Made by a program: the position numbers and the translations under genes
DNA from: Eubacteriales bacterium
Lineage (GTDB): Bacteria > Bacillota > Clostridia > Oscillospirales > Butyricicoccaceae
Length of the DNA stretch: 64,000 bases
Assembly: GCA_030524285.1 (NCBI GenBank)
Contig: JAUNGQ010000007.1
Span: 1 to 64,000 of the forward strand
Direction of reading: 5' to 3'
Shown here: one piece after another, positions 61,192 to 64,000 of the stretch
Layout of the letters: each line of letters opens with the position of its first letter
How positions within the stretch are numbered: position 1 is the stretch's first letter
Notes under the pieces: generated by a model
What the model was told of the DNA's origin: nothing
Database searches by the model: none
The model's input: the letters and a program-made list of their open reading frames with translations, nothing else

Positions 61192-61767
61192 ATGAGTTTT
61201 TTCAGTCAGTTAAAAGACGAATTAAATGACAACAACATCGACAAGGCAAAGCTGAAGGAGCTGACCAAGCACATACCGGAGGAAGCTGCAAAGGAAGATG
61301 CCGCAAAAAAAGAACCTGTCAAAAAGGTTCAGGAAGATGACCCGGACTATCCGGATCATCCGGACTATATCGCACTGAAACCTCGTATGACTGAGGTAAA
61401 GCTGTGGAATATGCCGGCAATCCGCTTCTATTTGACACTGATTTTCTTCTGTATCGGTATGATCCTGTTTGGTGTGATTAACCAGCTGTTTGGCTTTGGC
61501 ATGACCAAGGGAGCTGTTGGCTGGTGGCAGATTATCGGCGCCGCAATTGGCTTTTTTCTCAGTCGTGAATATGTCGAGCCACATCTGCGCATCCCGTTCT
61601 CCAAGGGTACGCCGGAACAAAAGAAAAAGGCTGTAGAAGCATATCTGGCAGAAGTCGAAACATTGGACAAGCATATCGAAGATCTTCGCAAGCTGCAAGG
61701 AGTAGAAAAAGCTGAAGATACAGAGCCTATGCTGGAAGTAATTGAAGTTGACGATACAAACGAATAA
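61192..61767 (+). CDS. Membrane protein of unknown function
   Basis: I do not recognise this 191-residue protein. A charged N-terminal region of about 70 residues (SFFSQLKDELNDNNIDKAKLKELTKHI, then EDDPDYPDHPDYIALKPRM) precedes two membrane helices (about 83-106 and 114-130). A C-terminal charged helix (KKKAVEAYLAEVETLDKHIEDLRKL) is predicted to form a coiled coil in the cytoplasm. AGGAAGAGTG precedes the ATG. A promoter and perfect terminator flank it as a single-gene unit. Confidence 0.65.
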   Translation: MSFFSQLKDELNDNNIDKAKLKELTKHIPEEAAKEDAAKKEPVKKVQEDDPDYPDHPDYIALKPRMTEVKLWNMPAIRFYLTLIFFCIGMILFGVINQLFGFGMTKGAVGWWQIIGAAIGFFLSREYVEPHLRIPFSKGTPEQKKKAVEAYLAEVETLDKHIEDLRKLQGVEKAEDTEPMLEVIEVDDTNE

Positions 61768-61770
61768 TAT

Positions 61771-61811
61771 AAAAAAATTCCGTCATTGACCGACAATGAC
61801 GGAATTTTTTT
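61771..61811. terminator. Bidirectional terminator (18-bp perfect stem)
   Basis: The 18-bp stem (AAAAAAATTCCGTCATTG and its complement, 5-nt loop) serves the membrane protein gene on the plus strand and the candidate small RNA on the minus strand. Confidence 0.9.
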
Positions 61812-62015
61812 AGACACGCTGAGTCAGGAGAGAATCTGTTGTATATTCAAAACAACAAGGATAAGGAGATAGAGAGATAAGAGAAGAGAGATTCAACATT
61901 CAGGAAACAGATTTCTCAAACGTGTCCTGCGGCTCTACCGCATATAGTAAGATATAGTAAAAGGAAGGTTTGAAAGGGATACTGGAAAGGCTTACGCATA
62001 TCTTCCCTTTCAACA
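61771..62015 (-). ncRNA. Candidate structured small RNA, about 245 nt
   Basis: A minus-strand promoter at 62022-62049 starts a transcript that ends at the perfect terminator 61771-61811. It has no plausible coding frame. The 5' end folds at once (TTGAAAGGGA, 61970-61979, pairs with 62004-62013), followed by a GCGG/CCGC hairpin (61929-61941). A long arm follows: 61813-61818 pairs with 61921-61926 and 61828-61840 with 61906-61917. The arm exposes a loop of about 65 nt that is almost all pyrimidine over 61857-61893 and contains CTCC, complementary to Shine-Dalgarno sequences. I do not recognise a known family; a diverged 6S RNA is the main alternative. Confidence 0.6.
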
Positions 62016-62021
62016 ATTCTT

Positions 62022-62049
62022 ATTATAGTCATTTACACCAAAAATTCAA
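62022..62049 (-). promoter_or_regulatory. Promoter of the candidate small RNA
   Basis: TTGAAT (62044-62049), 16 bp, TATAAT (62022-62027) on the minus strand. Confidence 0.65.
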
Positions 62050-62261
62050 CATCAAAATTGTTTAAATTTACGAACGCGTGGACAATTGTATTTGTTACAA
62101 GTGCATACGACGTCGAAAATACGTGGAAAATGCTTCCGCAGCATTGTTACAATATACCAATATTTTGTTAAATAATACGTAAAAATACGAAAAAACAGCG
62201 CAAAATCCACTCTTTTCACGCCAAAATTTGTGCAAATCGAAGTAATCACAACATGATAGCA
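62050..62261. other. Intergenic stretch between the small RNA and ilvC
   Basis: A/T-rich sequence of 212 bp with a short TGCT/AGCA hairpin (around 62131-62144) and no coding frame with a ribosome site. It may hold upstream regulatory elements of the small RNA. Confidence 0.35.
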
Positions 62262-62295
62262 AAAGCGGCACGATCCATACGGATCATGCCGCTTT
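62262..62295 (-). terminator. Terminator of ilvC
   Basis: AAAGCGGCA / TGCCGCTTT with inner GATCC / GGATC and one mismatch, followed on the minus strand by TTTTGC. It lies 30 bp after the ilvC stop. Confidence 0.8.
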
Positions 62296-62324
62296 CTTAT
62301 GATATTTCCTGTTTCAACTATGTA

Positions 62325-63362
<1,038 letters not shown>

Positions 63363-63372
63363 CTAAAACATT

Positions 63373-63407
63373 GTTGTCATACAACGTATACCACGTTGTC
63401 ATACAAC
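63373..63407 (-). promoter_or_regulatory. Paired GntR-type operators in the ilvC leader
   Basis: Two identical copies of GTTGTCATACAAC (63373-63385 and 63395-63407; GTTGT-N3-ACAAC palindrome) have centres 22 bp apart, two helical turns. They lie just downstream of the ilvC promoter, so a bound repressor would block transcription. Confidence 0.7.
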
Positions 63408-63425
63408 TATTTATTGCTACTTAGT

Positions 63426-63454
63426 ATTATACATGTATAGAATATCGATGTCAA
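63426..63454 (-). promoter_or_regulatory. Promoter of ilvC
   Basis: Perfect consensus TTGACA (63449-63454), 17 bp, TATAAT (63426-63431) on the minus strand. The -35 overlaps the last codons of the gntR gene. Confidence 0.75.
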
Positions 63455-64000
63455 TGATTATTTTCATTTCGTTCAGGAAGTTCTTCATTCCAGATTGCAT
63501 GATGTAGATGAATGGTCACAGCGCTCCTGACCGCCTCTGCGTCCCGCTTTTGTAAAAACTCCATGATTAAAATATGATCTTTATAGGCATCCTCTGCAAT
63601 GACCTCATAATTAAAGTTAAACGAAAAGGTTCGTTCAATGGTTTCTGTCAACAGCGGCATAAAGCGACTCAGAAAATCATTATGGGATGCTTTGACGATC
63701 GCACCATGGAACATATTTTCCGATTCAATACGCTGTTTTCCAGTTGGATTCAGCCTGAGCTGCTCCTGACATATCTGTCCCAGTTCCAAAATCTGCTGAA
63801 TCTCTTCCTCTGTTGCCCGTTTACAGGCGAGTGCAGCGGCTTCCGGCTCAAAAATCATACGTGCTTCATACAAATCGCGCAGCGTAATCTTCATATCAGC
63901 CAGATCTTTCAGCTCTAATTTCCCGGAAACATACTGGTTAATCTGTGCCGATACAAACGTACCTTTGCCACGTTTGACAGTTAACAGGCCTTCCGATGTC
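63451..64000 (-). CDS. GntR-family (FadR/FCD) regulator, 5' end beyond the window
   Basis: The visible 182 codons hold the end of the winged helix (EGLLTVKRGKGTFVSAQ, the typical GntR wing) and a complete FCD effector domain. The FCD part shows LRDLYEARMIFEPEAAALACKRA, then FHGAIVKASHNDFLSRFM and the final DHILIMEFLQKRDAEAVRSAVTIHLHH. The last segments supply the metal-binding Asp and His. The start codon and most of the DNA-binding domain lie beyond base 64000. The stop lies just upstream of the ilvC promoter, and the paired palindromes there fit FadR-type operators, so it probably controls ilvC. Confidence 0.9.
   Translation of the reverse strand, partial: TSEGLLTVKRGKGTFVSAQINQYVSGKLELKDLADMKITLRDLYEARMIFEPEAAALACKRATEEEIQQILELGQICQEQLRLNPTGKQRIESENMFHGAIVKASHNDFLSRFMPLLTETIERTFSFNFNYEVIAEDAYKDHILIMEFLQKRDAEAVRSAVTIHLHHAIWNEELPERNENNH

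Overview
The window reads as chromosome of a strictly anaerobic, fermentative, probably spore-forming clostridium. The grounds are two [FeFe] hydrogenases with HydG, rubrerythrin, a Spo0A-type regulator, type III glutamine synthetase and LL-diaminopimelate aminotransferase. An Oscillospirales/Butyricicoccus-like gut relative is my best guess, but it rests on gene content alone. I saw no phage, insertion sequence, CRISPR array, rRNA or tRNA. Genes sit in short operons separated by clear intrinsic terminators, and sigma-A-like promoters (TTGNNN, 16-18 bp, TATAAT) are easy to see.

Layout. 1-2.8 kb: perR-rubrerythrin peroxide defence with an operator-like site, then a two-domain PPK2 polyphosphate phosphotransferase. 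2.8-8.7 kb (minus strand): a LysR regulator, a DRE-TIM aldolase, rpsB-tsf, and an amidase / polysaccharide deacetylase / YlmC cell-wall cluster. 8.9-14.7 kb: a group B-like [FeFe] hydrogenase, an orphan fumarase beta subunit, an unknown membrane-anchored protein, threonine dehydratase and a Thr/Asp-rich lipoprotein. 14.8-16.8 kb: ApbE / NusG-domain-II / Gx-transporter module, like part of flavin-based electron-export loci.

16.9-28.6 kb is a nitrogen-assimilation island: an Amt-PII fusion, GlnN (GS III), a five-gene split glutamate synthase (glutaminase, FMN/Fe-S synthase, Fe-S protein, FAD oxidoreductase, GXGXG domain), GlnA (GS I) and an ANTAR RNA-binding regulator whose receiver lacks the phospho-acceptor Asp. 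The glnN, glt and glnA promoters are each followed almost at once by a terminator-like hairpin, which suggests transcription attenuation.

28.7-34.5 kb: dapF-pyrG-dapL (lysine/peptidoglycan precursor and CTP) and an LtaS-like sulfatase. 34.5-45.9 kb: small unknown genes, a GDSL hydrolase, PNP, a lipoprotein, Tex, PepD, HisB, a TetR regulator and PutP. 46-48.1 kb: spo0A with three 0A-box-like sites, then an L,D-transpeptidase. 48.1-54 kb: a second hydrogenase region, with a structured leader ending in a terminator, a TM1266-family protein, HydG, and a NuoF/GltD-like flavoprotein translationally coupled to a group A [FeFe] hydrogenase (group A2, glutamate-synthase-linked type). 54-61 kb: an MFS transporter under a palindromic operator, a metallo-hydrolase, an anti-sigma-like protein, an ECF sigma gene broken by one in-frame TAG, MATE, AraC and a PfkB kinase. 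61.1-64 kb: a membrane protein, a likely new minus-strand small RNA, and ilvC with paired GntR-type operators next to a GntR/FCD regulator cut by the window edge.

Most novel candidates: the small RNA at 61771-62015, the hydG leader at 48180-48370, and the common attenuator layout of the nitrogen genes beside a receiver-degenerate ANTAR protein.
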